Below, piece after piece: positions 38,393-48,905 of a DNA stretch of 64,000 bases. The position numbers and the translations under genes were made by a program. A model generated the notes under the pieces. It made no database searches and was not told the origin of the DNA. It saw only the letters and a program-made list of their open reading frames with translations. Source of the DNA: an uncultured Clostridia bacterium (GTDB lineage: Bacteria; Bacillota; Clostridia; TANB77; CAG-508); assembly GCA_944389125.1 (NCBI GenBank), contig CALXLF010000001.1, forward strand, positions 1 through 64,000, written 5' to 3'. The stretch's first letter is position 1. Each line of letters starts with the position of its first letter.

Positions 38393-40288
38393 TTATTTTG
38401 AAATTAAATCACAGATTAAATTACTAATTTCTGTAGGGTTTTCAACAGGCAATCCTTCTATTAGTCTAGCTTCTGCATATAAGATTTTAGTATAATTCTT
38501 TAATTCATCTTTATTTTCTTTATATAGATTCTTTATTTTTTCTGCAATTGGATGATTTTTATTTATCTCTAATACCATTTGAGCTTTGATATTATTATCA
38601 TTTGGCATACTATTTAAAACTTTTTCCATTTGTGCAGAAACAACACCTTCATTACTCAAACATACTGGATGATTTTTCAATCTATTTGTAAATTTAACAG
38701 CTTGTACTTCTGAACCTATTGTTTCTTTCATTAATTCAAACATATCTTTATTTTCTTCATTTTCTTTCTTTAAACTTTCTTTATCTTCTTGACTGTCTAA
38801 ATCAATATTTTCAGCACAAATATTTACAAATTTTTTCTTATCATATTCCATTAATACTTGAATAACAAATTCATCTATATTTTCTGTTAAATATAAAATT
38901 TCATATCCTTTGTCTTTAACACCTTCAACTTGTGGAAGCATGTCTATTTTATCATTACTTTCTCCACTAGCATAATAAATATCTTTTTGATCTTCTTTCA
39001 TTCTAGATACATATTCATCTAATGTAACTAAGTCTTTTTCTGTACTTGAATAAAACATAAGTAAATCTTTTAAAGTATCTTTATTTGCTCCATAATCATT
39101 ATAAGCTCCAAATTTTAATTGTGTTCCAAAAATTCTGAAGAATTTATTATAATCTTCACGATCATTTTTAAGCATATTTAATAATTCAGATTTAATTTTC
39201 TTTTCTAGATTTTTTTCAATAATTTTTAGTTGTCTATCATGTTGTAACATCTCTCTTGAAATATTTAATGATAAATCTGGACTATCAACTAAACCTTTAA
39301 CAAAACTAAAGTAATCTGGTAGTAAATCTGCACATTTATCCATTATTAAAACACCGTTTGAATATAATTGTAAGCCTTTTTCATACTCTTTTGTATAATA
39401 ATCATATGGTAAATGTGAAGGAATATATAAAATTGCATTATAACTTATTCCTCCTTCAATTGATGTATGAATTACTTTTAATGGATCTTGAAAATCATAA
39501 AATTTTTCTTTATAAAAATTATTATACTCTTCTGGCTTTATTTCTGATTTTTTCTTTTTCCATAATGGAACCATACTATTTAATGTTTCTACTTCAGTAT
39601 ATGTTTCATATTCTTTTTTATCTGAATCTTTAGTATCTTCTTTTAGTCTACTCTTTTTAACTTCCATTTGAATTGGATAACGAATATAATCTGAATATTT
39701 TTTTACTAATTCTTTTAATTTATATTCATCTAAAAATTCACTATATTTTTCATCTTCTGTATCTTCTTTTAATTTTAATGTAATAGTTGTTCCCCAACTA
39801 TCTTTTTCAGATTTTTCAATTGTATATCCTTCTGCTCCTTTTGATTTCCATGTATTTGCTTCATCTGAGCCATAAGCTTTACTACAAACTGTTACTTCAC
39901 TTGCAACCATAAAAGCTGAATAGAAACCAACACCAAATTGACCTATAATATCGATATCTTCTTTTTTATCAGTTGAATCTTTAAATGCTAAAGAACCACT
40001 TTTAGCTATTGTTCCTAAATTTTTCTCCAATTCTTCTACATTCATACCACATCCATTATCTGATATAGTAAGAGTTCTCTCTTCTTTATTTGGTTTAATT
40101 TCAATTTTTAGATCTTCTTTATTTACTTTAACATCTTTTTCTGTTAATGAACGATAATACAATTTGTCAATTGCATCACTTGCATTTGAAATTAATTCTC
40201 TTAAAAATATTTCCTTATTCGTATAAATAGAATTAATCATTAAATCTAACAATCTTTTGGATTCTGCTTTAAAAGCTTTTGTTTTCAT
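38393..40288 (-). CDS. htpG: Chaperone HtpG (Hsp90)
   Basis: Bacterial Hsp90 of 631 residues. N-terminal GHKL ATPase: [12 protein letters not shown] with the catalytic Glu, DNGCGMN, then [14 protein letters not shown]. The middle domain has the arginine loop [12 protein letters not shown], and a shorter C-terminal dimerisation domain ends the protein. Monocistronic by layout, with Lys/Glu-rich linkers. All expected motifs are intact. Confidence 0.97.
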   Translation of the reverse strand: MKTKAFKAESKRLLDLMINSIYTNKEIFLRELISNASDAIDKLYYRSLTEKDVKVNKEDLKIEIKPNKEERTLTISDNGCGMNVEELEKNLGTIAKSGSLAFKDSTDKKEDIDIIGQFGVGFYSAFMVASEVTVCSKAYGSDEANTWKSKGAEGYTIEKSEKDSWGTTITLKLKEDTEDEKYSEFLDEYKLKELVKKYSDYIRYPIQMEVKKSRLKEDTKDSDKKEYETYTEVETLNSMVPLWKKKKSEIKPEEYNNFYKEKFYDFQDPLKVIHTSIEGGISYNAILYIPSHLPYDYYTKEYEKGLQLYSNGVLIMDKCADLLPDYFSFVKGLVDSPDLSLNISREMLQHDRQLKIIEKNLEKKIKSELLNMLKNDREDYNKFFRIFGTQLKFGAYNDYGANKDTLKDLLMFYSSTEKDLVTLDEYVSRMKEDQKDIYYASGESNDKIDMLPQVEGVKDKGYEILYLTENIDEFVIQVLMEYDKKKFVNICAENIDLDSQEDKESLKKENEENKDMFELMKETIGSEVQAVKFTNRLKNHPVCLSNEGVVSAQMEKVLNSMPNDNNIKAQMVLEINKNHPIAEKIKNLYKENKDELKNYTKILYAEARLIEGLPVENPTEISNLICDLISK

Positions 40289-40472
40289 ATTTCGTTACCT
40301 CCCATGTTTTTAATTTTGAACATATATTTATTATAAGTATTATATTTATAAGTAATTTCTATAATATTTTAATTTGTTCTTTTACCACTTTACGAATTAT
40401 ATAACTTATTTTTAGCAAAGTCAATAGTAGATTGCTAATTTATTCAGAATTTCTAAATGCAAAAAAAGAAAA

Positions 40473-40500
40473 AGCCGTACTTTCTTTCGATTGTACGACT
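40473..40500 (-). terminator. Terminator after the 40547 gene
   Basis: AGTCGTAC pairs with GTACGGCT on the minus strand, followed by TTTTTCTTTTTTT. Confidence 0.7.
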
Positions 40501-40546
40501 CTTTCCGGCGAGTAAGTCACGCCAAATGTGTTTGTGGTGTTATTAT

Positions 40547-40939
40547 TTACTTATGAAAAACTATATCCTTCAAGGCCACTGCAACTATTATAACAGATAC
40601 AATTGTAAAAAGGATAAGATGCCTATATCCCCATACTTCATATAAAACTGCAATAACAGCAAGACCTATAGTACACCGATTGGCAACATTCTGATGAAGC
40701 CGGCTTCTCCAATCTATCTTTTGAAGATAACCAAGCTTTGCAATATATGCAGATATCGCAACAATGATAACGACATTTACAATGACAGTAATCACCGAAT
40801 TAATCGGATGGAAAATCCAGCCAGCTCCAAGCCAAATAGTAGCCAAAGCCACTATGACACAAATAAGCCGTATTGGGTTTTCAATAACCATTCTCCAAAA
40901 GTAAATTGTTTCCGTAATAATCCCGTTATTTTTATTCAT
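40547..40939 (-). CDS. Unknown four-helix membrane protein, foreign-looking
   Basis: A 130-residue protein with about four membrane helices (from residues 20, 45, 90 and 108) joined by a basic loop (KIDWRSRLHQNVANR). Function unknown. Three in-frame CGG codons (40868-40870, 40700-40702, 40676-40678) must read as Arg, and codon use is G/C-richer than host genes. It follows another unknown membrane gene after 15 bases; the two form a small foreign operon. Confidence 0.6.
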   Translation of the reverse strand: MNKNNGIITETIYFWRMVIENPIRLICVIVALATIWLGAGWIFHPINSVITVIVNVVIIVAISAYIAKLGYLQKIDWRSRLHQNVANRCTIGLAVIAVLYEVWGYRHLILFTIVSVIIVAVALKDIVFHK

Positions 40940-40954
40940 AATGCATTCCTCTTT

Positions 40955-41299
40955 CTATTTTTTGTTGAATCCGTCTTTTACTTCGTCTTTGAGGTTCGAA
41001 ATTTTTTCTTTTACTTCATATTTTCTCTGATTGATTCGTTTTGAGGTATTTTTTAAATACACAACAAACCATACTATCAGTAAAATACAATTAATGTACA
41101 GCAATACAAACCGAACTTGTATAAAGAGGCAGGAAAATATAGTCAACAAAATCCAAAAATATAGACATATGGCATATCTTCCAACCAGCACAGTAAGAAA
41201 AGCATCTAAAGCTCTTATTTTCCGACATTCGTATCGGATAGCTGTGCAAACAAGTATCGACTCGATTACTAAAAAAATTCCGACATACCAATTTGCCAT
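40955..41299 (-). CDS. Unknown membrane protein, foreign-looking
   Basis: A 114-residue protein with three or four membrane helices and a lysine-rich cytosolic tail (NQRKYEVKEKISNLKDEVKD). Two in-frame CGG codons (41222-41224 and 41111-41113) read as Arg. It starts after AAAGGGTG. First gene of the two-gene island. No family recognised. Confidence 0.55.
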   Translation of the reverse strand: MANWYVGIFLVIESILVCTAIRYECRKIRALDAFLTVLVGRYAICLYFWILLTIFSCLFIQVRFVLLYINCILLIVWFVVYLKNTSKRINQRKYEVKEKISNLKDEVKDGFNKK

Positions 41300-41420
41300 A
41301 ATAACACCCTTTCTTTGTCATTAGCATAACAAAACTCAATAATTTATAGTTTCCACAAACACAATTTAATTATAAATCATTATTTAGACAAAGTCAAAAA
41401 AGTGTTTGTTATTTTATAAT

Positions 41421-42110
41421 TTACTTATTTGCTGATATTTCATAAACTGAACCATCTTCTGCTATAGCAACAACTCCATTATATCCACTATCATCTGGAT
41501 AAGCTACAGAAACTTGTTCAAAGCTCTCAATATCTTCTAATTCTGATATATCTTTTGCAACAAATTTTCCTGTTTTATATCCTTCTTCCATGTCAATTCC
41601 TTTTACTGTACCATCTTTTTGTAATAACAATACTAGAGGATAATTCCAATCTTGTCCCTCTTCTCCCACAAAAATTGAATCTACATCACCGCAATTACTT
41701 ACAGTATATTCTGTATCATATTCTATTCCATTACTATTATCAAGTAAATATTCATTTAACTCTGTATCAGAAAATGTGATAGTTACTTCACCATCATTTT
41801 CTTCAATATCAATACTATCTGCATATACATCATCAGTTTCTACTGGAGTATAATATGAATCATAATCTTCTTCATCAATTTCTCTTACAGTATATGTTCC
41901 ATCATTTTCATATCCTTCTCCAGTTTCATTTGAAACCTCATTATCAGTTTTTACAGAATTTCTAACAGAATTTTCTGTGTTAGCTACATTTTCAGATGTA
42001 GTATTTGTATTTTTTTCTTGTTCTGAATTATTATTGCTATTTACTGCTACTACAGCAATAATTGCAATTATGATTACAATAACTAATAAAATTATTAAAC
42101 CTTTTTTCAT
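41421..42110 (-). CDS. Secreted or membrane-anchored acidic protein, unknown
   Basis: A 229-residue protein: one N-terminal membrane helix or uncleaved signal (GLIILLVIVIIIAIIAVVAV), a low-complexity Asn/Thr/Glu/Ser linker of about 60 residues, then a compact acidic beta-rich domain (EVTITFSDTELNEYL to GSVYEISANK). No lipobox Cys. Host-like codon use. Ribosome site GGAGGAAG. I do not recognise the domain. Confidence 0.6.
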   Translation of the reverse strand: MKKGLIILLVIVIIIAIIAVVAVNSNNNSEQEKNTNTTSENVANTENSVRNSVKTDNEVSNETGEGYENDGTYTVREIDEEDYDSYYTPVETDDVYADSIDIEENDGEVTITFSDTELNEYLLDNSNGIEYDTEYTVSNCGDVDSIFVGEEGQDWNYPLVLLLQKDGTVKGIDMEEGYKTGKFVAKDISELEDIESFEQVSVAYPDDSGYNGVVAIAEDGSVYEISANK

Positions 42111-42166
42111 TTTTTCTTCCTCCTTCAGTGTTATTTTATCATAACAATTTTATTATTCAATATAAA

Positions 42167-42213
42167 AATAAACTTTTATTATTAAATTAAAATTAAATAA
42201 TAAAAGTTTATTT
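42167..42213 (-). terminator. Terminator after uvrA
   Basis: AATAAACTTTTATTATT pairs with AATAATAAAAGTTTATT around an AT-rich loop directly after uvrA. Confidence 0.75.
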
Positions 42214-42219
42214 ACAATT

Positions 42220-45045
42220 TTATTTTTCTAATATTTTCTTCAAAAATTTACCAGTATAAGATTTTTCATTTTTTGCGACTTGTTCAGGTGTTCCTATTGC
42301 TATGACTTGTCCTCCATTTTCTCCACCTTCAGGTCCTAAATCTATTATGTGATCAGCTGTTTTAATTAAATCTAAATTATGCTCTATAACTATTATTGTA
42401 TTACCTGTATCTACTAATCTTTGTAATATATCTATTAATCTACTTACATCATCTACATGTAATCCAGTTGTTGGTTCATCTAAAATATACAATGTTTTTC
42501 CTGTAGCTCTTTTTGAAAGTTCTGTTGCAAGTTTAACTCTTTGAGCTTCACCGCCTGATAATGTGGTTGAAGGTTGACCGAGTTTAATATATCCTAATCC
42601 TACATCTTTTAAAGCTTGAATCTTATTCTTTATTTTAGGAATATTTGCAAAAAAGTCTATTGCCTCTTCTACAGTCATATTTAGAACATCTGATATCGTT
42701 TTATCTTTATATCTAACCTCTAAAGTTTCACGGTTATATCTTTTTCCATTACAAACTTCACAAGGCACGTAAATATCAGGCAAGAAATTCATTTCAATTT
42801 TTATAACACCATCACCTTGACATGCTTCACATCTTCCGCCTTCTACATTAAAGCTAAATCTTCCTTTTGAGTATCCACGCATTTTAGCTTCATTAGTTCC
42901 AGCAAAAATATCACGTATTGTATCAAATACTCCTGTATAAGTTGCTGGATTAGAACGTGGAGTTCTTCCTATAGGTGATTGATCTATATTTATGATTTTA
43001 TCTATATTTTTAATTCCAAGAATTTTTTCACATTTTCCTGGTTTTTCATTTGAACGATTTAAATCTCTTGCTAACCTTTTATATAATATTTCATTTACAA
43101 GTGTTGATTTTCCAGATCCAGAGACTCCTGTAACACAGTTAAATACACCTAGTGGAAATTTTACATTAATATTTTTTAAATTATGTTCAGTAGCTCCTTT
43201 AATTTCAATACTCATTCCATTTGATTTTCTTCTTGTTTTTGGAACTTTAATTGACATTCTTCCACTTAAATATTTTGCAGTTATAGAATCAGGAACATCT
43301 TTAATTTCTTCAGCTGTACCCTGTGCCATAACTTTTCCACCATGAACACCGGCTCCAGGTCCTATATCAATAATTTGATCTGCAGCATACATAGTATCTT
43401 CATCATGTTCTACTACAATAACTGTATTTCCTAAATCTCTTAATTTTTTCAATGTTTCTATTAATTTTGCATTATCTCTTTGATGTAATCCTATACTTGG
43501 TTCATCTAAGATATACATAACTCCTGATAATCCTGAACCAATTTGAGTGGCTAACCTTATTCTTTGAGCTTCACCACCAGAAAGAGTTCCAGCAGGTCTT
43601 GATAATGTTAAATAATCTAATCCTACATCAATCAAGAATTGTAATCTTTTATTTAGCTCTTTAAAAATCATATCAGCAATCATTCTATCTTTTTTACCAA
43701 GCTCTAAATTCTCTAAATATGATTTTATACTTCTAATTGGCATATTAGTAAGCTCATTTATATTTTTATCTCCAACTTTAACAGCTAGTGCTTCTTTTTT
43801 AAGTCTTGCACCATTACATACATAACATGGACTTTCACTCATATACATCTCATAGAATTCTCTCATAGCTTGAGATTTTGTTTCTCTATATCTTCTATCT
43901 AAAGTAGGCAAAACTCCTTCAAATGGTTGACTAAACTTTCTTACTCCCGCGCTTGTCTTATATTCAAAATCAATTTCTTCATCACCAGTACCATAAAGAA
44001 TTTTCTCTAAAAATTCTCTTGGTAATTTCTTTATTGGTTTATTTTTTATATCAACTCCATAATGCTTTCCTATACTTTCGAAATACATTTTTGCCATTGT
44101 ATCTCCTTTTTTCATAGTACTTGCGCCAAAAGCTTTAACTCCATCATAAAGCGTTTTATTTTTATCTGGAATTATTAAATCTTCATCCATTTTCATAAGA
44201 TAACCAATACCTGTACATTTTGGACATGCTCCATATGGATTATTAAATGAAAACATTCTAGGTGATAATTCTTCAAAACTAATTCCACAATCAGGGCATG
44301 CATAATTTGTACTATATAGCTTTTCACCTTGTTTTGGAATACTTATCTTTACAAGATTTTCTGAATGCTTTAAAGCGGTTTCAATAGATTCTGTTAATCT
44401 ATTGATAATTCCATCTTTTATAATTAATCTATCAACTAAAATATCTATATTATGTTTTTTATTTTTATCTAATTTTATCTCATCTTCAAATTCATAAAGT
44501 TCACCATCAATATAGCATCTTACAAAACCTTCTTTTTGAATATTTTGCAAAAGTTTAGCATGTTCACCTTTTTGTCCTCTTACAACTGGTGCTAATATTT
44601 GAATTCTTGTTCCTTCTTCTAATTCCATTATATTATCTACAATTTGGTCTATTGTTTGTTTTTCAATTTTTCTACCACAATTTGGACAATAAGGAACACC
44701 AATTCTCGCATAAAGCAATCTAATATAATCATAAATTTCTGTAACAGTTCCAACTGTTGAACGAGGATTTTTTGATGTTGTTTTTTGATCAATAGAGATT
44801 GCTGGTGAAAGGCCTTCTATACTATCAACCTCTGGTTTTTCCATTATTCCTAAGAATTGTCTTGCGTATGAAGATAAACTTTCAACATATCTTCTTTGTC
44901 CTTCTGCATATAAAGTATCAAATGCTAAAGATGATTTGCCTGAACCAGAAAGTCCGGTTATGACAACTAATTTATTTTTTGGAATAGTAATATTAATATT
45001 TTTCAAGTTGTGCTCTCGAGCACCTTTTATAACAATATTATCCAT
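42220..45045 (-). CDS. uvrA: Excinuclease ABC subunit A
   Basis: DNA damage sensor of nucleotide excision repair, 941 residues. Two ABC ATPase modules: [14 protein letters not shown] near residue 31 and [13 protein letters not shown] near 635, signatures [13 protein letters not shown] and [13 protein letters not shown]. Zinc sites are visible as [20 protein letters not shown] and CEVCNGKR. Complete, with no in-frame CGG although several Gly codons follow C. Partner uvrB is at 55 kb and does carry a CGG shift. Confidence 0.98.
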   Translation of the reverse strand: MDNIVIKGAREHNLKNINITIPKNKLVVITGLSGSGKSSLAFDTLYAEGQRRYVESLSSYARQFLGIMEKPEVDSIEGLSPAISIDQKTTSKNPRSTVGTVTEIYDYIRLLYARIGVPYCPNCGRKIEKQTIDQIVDNIMELEEGTRIQILAPVVRGQKGEHAKLLQNIQKEGFVRCYIDGELYEFEDEIKLDKNKKHNIDILVDRLIIKDGIINRLTESIETALKHSENLVKISIPKQGEKLYSTNYACPDCGISFEELSPRMFSFNNPYGACPKCTGIGYLMKMDEDLIIPDKNKTLYDGVKAFGASTMKKGDTMAKMYFESIGKHYGVDIKNKPIKKLPREFLEKILYGTGDEEIDFEYKTSAGVRKFSQPFEGVLPTLDRRYRETKSQAMREFYEMYMSESPCYVCNGARLKKEALAVKVGDKNINELTNMPIRSIKSYLENLELGKKDRMIADMIFKELNKRLQFLIDVGLDYLTLSRPAGTLSGGEAQRIRLATQIGSGLSGVMYILDEPSIGLHQRDNAKLIETLKKLRDLGNTVIVVEHDEDTMYAADQIIDIGPGAGVHGGKVMAQGTAEEIKDVPDSITAKYLSGRMSIKVPKTRRKSNGMSIEIKGATEHNLKNINVKFPLGVFNCVTGVSGSGKSTLVNEILYKRLARDLNRSNEKPGKCEKILGIKNIDKIINIDQSPIGRTPRSNPATYTGVFDTIRDIFAGTNEAKMRGYSKGRFSFNVEGGRCEACQGDGVIKIEMNFLPDIYVPCEVCNGKRYNRETLEVRYKDKTISDVLNMTVEEAIDFFANIPKIKNKIQALKDVGLGYIKLGQPSTTLSGGEAQRVKLATELSKRATGKTLYILDEPTTGLHVDDVSRLIDILQRLVDTGNTIIVIEHNLDLIKTADHIIDLGPEGGENGGQVIAIGTPEQVAKNEKSYTGKFLKKILEK

Positions 45046-45108
45046 TTAAAATTTGCCCCCTATTAGTTACTCTAACTTTTAATATATTTTATTTTTTGAC
45101 CAGCTTGC

Positions 45109-45138
45109 ATTATAACATGAAAATTTTAGTTTGTAAAT
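45109..45138 (-). promoter_or_regulatory. uvrA promoter
   Basis: TTTACA (45138-45133), an 18-base spacer and TATAAT (45114-45109). Upstream GTTTGCAGAAC and TACAAAC resemble the lexA palindrome only loosely; no canonical SOS box. Confidence 0.6.
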
Positions 45139-45178
45139 AGTTCTGCAAACATTTTTTTGGTATTTAAATTATAAAAAA

Positions 45179-45205
45179 GAACTTTAAGGAATATCCTTAA
45201 AGTTC
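45179..45205 (-). terminator. Terminator after thrS
   Basis: GAACTTTAAGGA pairs perfectly with TCCTTAAAGTTC and is followed by TTTTTTATAATTT on the minus strand. Confidence 0.85.
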
Positions 45206-45217
45206 ATTATATTTTTA

Positions 45218-46987
45218 TTAAATTTTTTCTGATTTTATTTTATCTATAAAATCATTTAACTTCATAGCTCCGATATCTCCTTCACTTCTTGAACGAACTC
45301 CAATTTGCTCATTTTCTACTTCTTTATCTCCAATAATTAACATATATGGAATTTTATGAAGTTGTGCTTCTCTTATTTTATATCCTATTTTTTCTGATCT
45401 ATCATCTAATTCAACTCTTACATTTTGACTAGCTAAGCTTGAAACTACTTTTTTAGCATAATCAATATGTCTATCTGCAATTGTTAAAACTTTTACTTGA
45501 ACTGGTGAAAGCCATAATGGTAAAGCACCTTTTGTTTCTTCTATTAAGAAAGATATAAATCTATCAGAAGAACCTAAAATTGCTCTATGAATTACAACTG
45601 GTCTATGTTTTGCTCCATCTTCTCCTATATATTCTAGTTCAAATCTTTCTGGAAGTGCAAAATCTAATTGACATGTTGGAATTGTAACATCATGATTTAG
45701 AGCTGTTCTAATTTGAATATCAATCTTTGGTCCATAAAATGCTGCTTCTCCTTCTGCTTCATAGAAATCAATATTCAATTCTTTTAATATTGCTCTTAAT
45801 TGACTTTCTGCACTTTCCCACATTTCATCATTATCAATATATTTTTCTTTATTAGCTTTATCTCTTAATGAAAGTCTATATTTGAAACAATCTGGAGAAA
45901 ATCCAAAATCTTTTTGATAAACTTCTTGAATTAGTTTTAAAACATTTCCAACTTCTTCTTTAATTTGGTCAGGTCTTACAAATAAATGTGCATCATTTTG
46001 ACACATTTGACGAACTCTCTCTAATCCACAAACACTACCGCTATCTTCATATCTAAAGTCATTTGCAAGTTCACCTATTCTTATTGGTAATTCTTTATAT
46101 GAATGTAATTTGTATTTATAAACTAACATATGATGTGGACAGTTCATTGGTCTTAGAACTAATTCTTCATTATCCATTTTCATTGGTGGAAACATGTCAT
46201 CTTTATAATGATCCCAGTGTCCACTTGTTTTATATAAAGCAACATTTGCTAAGCTTGGAGTATAAACATGTTTGTATCCTAAAGCTATTTCTTTATCTTG
46301 AATATATCTTTCAAGTATACGTCTTATAGTTGCACCATTTGGTAAATATAAAGGTAAACCTGAACCAACTAATTCATGAGTCATGAATAAATCTAAATCT
46401 TTACCAATTTTTCTATGATCTCTTTGTTTTGCTTCTTCTAGCATTGCTAAATGTTCTTCTAGCTCACTTGCTTTTGGGAAAGATACTCCATAAATTCTTT
46501 GTAACATCTTATTTTTTTCGCTACCTCTCCAGTAAGCACCAGATGTGCTTAATAATTTTATTGCTTTAATACTTCCTGTTGATGGAAGATGTGGACCTTT
46601 ACAAAGATCTGTAAAATCGCCTTGTTTATAAAAAGAAATTACTTCTCCTTCTGGAAGATCGTTTATTAATTCTACTTTATAAGGCTCATCTTTTTCTTTC
46701 ATTAATTTTAAAGCCTCTTCTCTTGGAAGTTCAAATCTTTCAAGTTCTAAATCTTCTTTTACTATTTTTTTCATTTCTTCTTCAATAGCTTTTAAATCCT
46801 CTTCTGAAAATGGTTTTTCTACATCAAAATCATAATAAAATCCATTTTCAATTGCAGGTCCTATAGCTAATTTTGCATCTGGAAATAATTTTTTTACAGC
46901 TTGTGCCATAACATGAGATGTTGTATGCCAAAATGTAGACTCCTCTACTTCCATTGTTTTTCCGCCATGTAATTTTATTTTAAACAT
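45218..46987 (-). CDS. thrS: Threonyl-tRNA synthetase lacking the TGS domain
   Basis: Charges tRNA-Thr. The 589 residues comprise a remnant of the N-terminal domain (MFKIKLHGGKTMEVEES), the editing domain with HTTSHVMAQ, the catalytic core with motif 2 (FRYEDSGSVCGLERVRQM), zinc ligands in MNCPHHM, motif 3 (ILGSSDRFISFL) and the anticodon-binding domain. The TGS domain of about 60 residues normally before the editing domain is reduced to its first strands. The frame is open and homologous, so this is a deletion, not a shift. Downstream of the CYTH gene and the T-box. Confidence 0.96.
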   Translation of the reverse strand: MFKIKLHGGKTMEVEESTFWHTTSHVMAQAVKKLFPDAKLAIGPAIENGFYYDFDVEKPFSEEDLKAIEEEMKKIVKEDLELERFELPREEALKLMKEKDEPYKVELINDLPEGEVISFYKQGDFTDLCKGPHLPSTGSIKAIKLLSTSGAYWRGSEKNKMLQRIYGVSFPKASELEEHLAMLEEAKQRDHRKIGKDLDLFMTHELVGSGLPLYLPNGATIRRILERYIQDKEIALGYKHVYTPSLANVALYKTSGHWDHYKDDMFPPMKMDNEELVLRPMNCPHHMLVYKYKLHSYKELPIRIGELANDFRYEDSGSVCGLERVRQMCQNDAHLFVRPDQIKEEVGNVLKLIQEVYQKDFGFSPDCFKYRLSLRDKANKEKYIDNDEMWESAESQLRAILKELNIDFYEAEGEAAFYGPKIDIQIRTALNHDVTIPTCQLDFALPERFELEYIGEDGAKHRPVVIHRAILGSSDRFISFLIEETKGALPLWLSPVQVKVLTIADRHIDYAKKVVSSLASQNVRVELDDRSEKIGYKIREAQLHKIPYMLIIGDKEVENEQIGVRSRSEGDIGAMKLNDFIDKIKSEKI

Positions 46988-46999
46988 AATATTTTCCTC

Positions 47000-47563
47000 C
47001 TAATCTATATAATACTTTTTATCTAATTTTTCGCCAAATTTAACCTCTTCTTTTTTAGCAATATCAATTTTATAATATTTTCTAAATACATCTTGAACAT
47101 CTATAGATGTTACTTCATAATTATTTAAATCTAATTTATTTATTGTATTTAATACATCTTCTGTAGATTTTCCTTCAATTTCAACATAAGTTGGAATATA
47201 TGGCCATGTATCAATATCAATTTCTACTTCATCTAATAAATAACGTGTTCTTTTATTTTCCTGATAGGTATGTGAAACATATCCTAATTTATTCAAAATG
47301 GTATTAGTTTTTTCAAAATCAGACACTTCTATTTCTATTTCTTCTGTTCCATCAATTTTATTGCTCTTTATCTCCTTAATTGTTAAAGTAGTTTTATTTC
47401 CATCGGTTCGTAATCTAATCCACTTTCCGTCTGTTGCTGGATAAAAATTGTAAACTCTTCTCTTATAATTAAAGTCAGCAATTTTTTTAGCGCCCAAATT
47501 ATTTAGTTTTTTCTCTAATTTGTCTTTATTAATTTCTAGCACTCGTGCTTCATACTCTATCAT
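47000..47563 (-). CDS. CYTH-domain protein (class IV adenylate cyclase-like)
   Basis: A 187-residue CYTH tunnel-fold protein: MIEYEARVLEI (the ExExK-type start appears as EYEARVLEI), WIRLRTDGNKTTLTIKE, EIEIEVSDF and RTRYLLDEVEIDIDTWP. Family members act on triphosphates (adenylate cyclase, thiamine triphosphatase, tripolyphosphatase); the substrate here is unknown. ATG 47563 follows GGAGG. Lies between the Thr-type T-box and thrS, so it should be induced with thrS. Confidence 0.85.
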   Translation of the reverse strand: MIEYEARVLEINKDKLEKKLNNLGAKKIADFNYKRRVYNFYPATDGKWIRLRTDGNKTTLTIKEIKSNKIDGTEEIEIEVSDFEKTNTILNKLGYVSHTYQENKRTRYLLDEVEIDIDTWPYIPTYVEIEGKSTEDVLNTINKLDLNNYEVTSIDVQDVFRKYYKIDIAKKEEVKFGEKLDKKYYID

Positions 47564-47599
47564 GAAAAATTTACCTCCACTTAATAAAATTTTAATATA

Positions 47600-47835
47600 A
47601 AACACTCCTTTAGGAAAATATCCTAAAGGAGTGTTTTATACACGGTTCCATCCTTTATTTAACTTAATTTAAAACTTTTAACGTAAAGTTTACACGCCAC
47701 TCTTTCGAATAGAGGCTCCAAGGTAGTTTTTCAGATATGTTTTCTTAAAATGGCTTTCAGCCCACGACCATTTCTCTCTTATCAAGTAACCTTTATCTTA
47801 CTTTGTCTCTTCAACGCCCACTAAAATTATATTTT
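47600..47835 (-). promoter_or_regulatory. T-box riboswitch, threonine type by context
   Basis: Senses uncharged tRNA and controls read-through into the CYTH-thrS operon. The T-box motif GGATGGAACCGTG lies at 47653-47641, immediately before a perfect 15-base terminator stem (47601-47635) with TTTATA tail. Upstream are the stem I elements, including GGGCTGAAAGCC and AGTAAGATAAAGG. An ACC triplet in AAACTACCTTGGAG is a candidate specifier, fitting Thr; I could not fold it fully. Confidence 0.85.
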
Positions 47836-47836
47836 T

Positions 47837-47865
47837 ATAATACAACTTTTTTTATTTTATGTCAA
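47837..47865 (-). promoter_or_regulatory. Promoter of the T-box/CYTH/thrS operon
   Basis: TTGACA (47865-47860), a 17-base spacer and TATTAT (47842-47837). Confidence 0.8.
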
Positions 47866-47882
47866 TAGAAAAAATTAATTTT

Positions 47883-48888
47883 TTAACTGCATAAAATGCT
47901 TCTTAAGCCAATATCTAAATCTATTTTTCCTATTTTAGAATTATAATCTAAACCGATAAATTCATTTAGGATTTTTTCAAGTTCTTCTTCACTAAAATAT
48001 CCTGCTTGTCTTTTATATTTATTTACTAAAAATGTTTGATTTGGTTTTAATCCTAATGAAGTAGCTACATCTTTATGTAATCTTATGGCAATCTTGCAAA
48101 AATATAATTTTTTAAAATGATTATAAAGCATTATTAATATTTTTTGTAAAGGTTCTTTTTGATAAATCAAATCATCTAAAATCTGCATTGCCTGTTCAAT
48201 TTTCTTTACACCTAAATTATCTGTTAAATCAAAAATAACACTATCTGTTTTTTTAATTGCTAAATTATCAACATCTACTTTTTCAATAGTTCCTCCAGTT
48301 CCTGCATGTTCTATTAATTTTCTTAATTCATTTATTAAAATTTGTAAATTTGTTCCGTGAAACTTCTACTAAATATCCTAAAACATTTTCATTAACATTT
48401 ACTTTATAGCCATTACAAATATGTTTTAATCTCTTAATCAATTGAATTTGATTTAATTCTTTCATCTCACAAACAACACCATTTTTATTTACCGCATCAA
48501 AAGCATTATTTTTATCAACTTCAGTTTCATAAAAAATTATAATAACATTTTCATTTATAATATCCATATTTTCACTTATATATTTCGCAATTGTCTCTTG
48601 AATAGGACTTCCTACTTTTTTTCTTCCATCTTTTTTAAAAAGTCCAGAATCCTTTACAATTATAAGTTTTTTATCATATCCAAAGGCAGGAGTCTCAATA
48701 TTGCTTATTAAATCATTTAATAAACTTTCATCAATAATGACATAATTTATACCTTTTAAAAGTTCTCCAAAATTCTTTTTAATTTTTTTTATTGCAGTTT
48801 CTATCAAAAATTTTTCATCGCCATAAAAAAGATATATTGAATGTAATTTCCCACTATTTAATTCTCTTTCTAATAAATCATAAGTCAT
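47883..48888 (-). CDS. holA: DNA polymerase III delta subunit, with one CGG +1 shift
   Basis: Clamp-loader subunit that opens the sliding clamp; essential in known bacteria. The N-terminal part reads TYDLLERELNSGKLHSIYLF and YLVEVS. The frame reaches CGG at 48355-48357 (TCA CGG AAC) and would stop eight codons later. Skipping C gives TCA-(C)-GGA-ACA-AAT-TTA, that is VSGTNLQILINELRKLI, the expected HolA helix. The frame then continues to 47883 (FDLTDNLGVKKIEQAM, LLV-type collar). Product about 334 residues, normal. I use ATG 48888, seven bases after AGGAG. Downstream of the ITPase-like gene. Confidence 0.9.
48355..48357 (-). other. CGG +1 frameshift site in holA
   Basis: TCA CGG AAC AAA in the incoming frame; skipping C gives TCA GGA ACA AAT TTA. 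The Gly is part of the well-conserved SGTNLxxLxxEL segment of HolA. Confidence 0.9.
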
Positions 48889-48905
48889 TTTCATACTCCT
48901 ATAAA

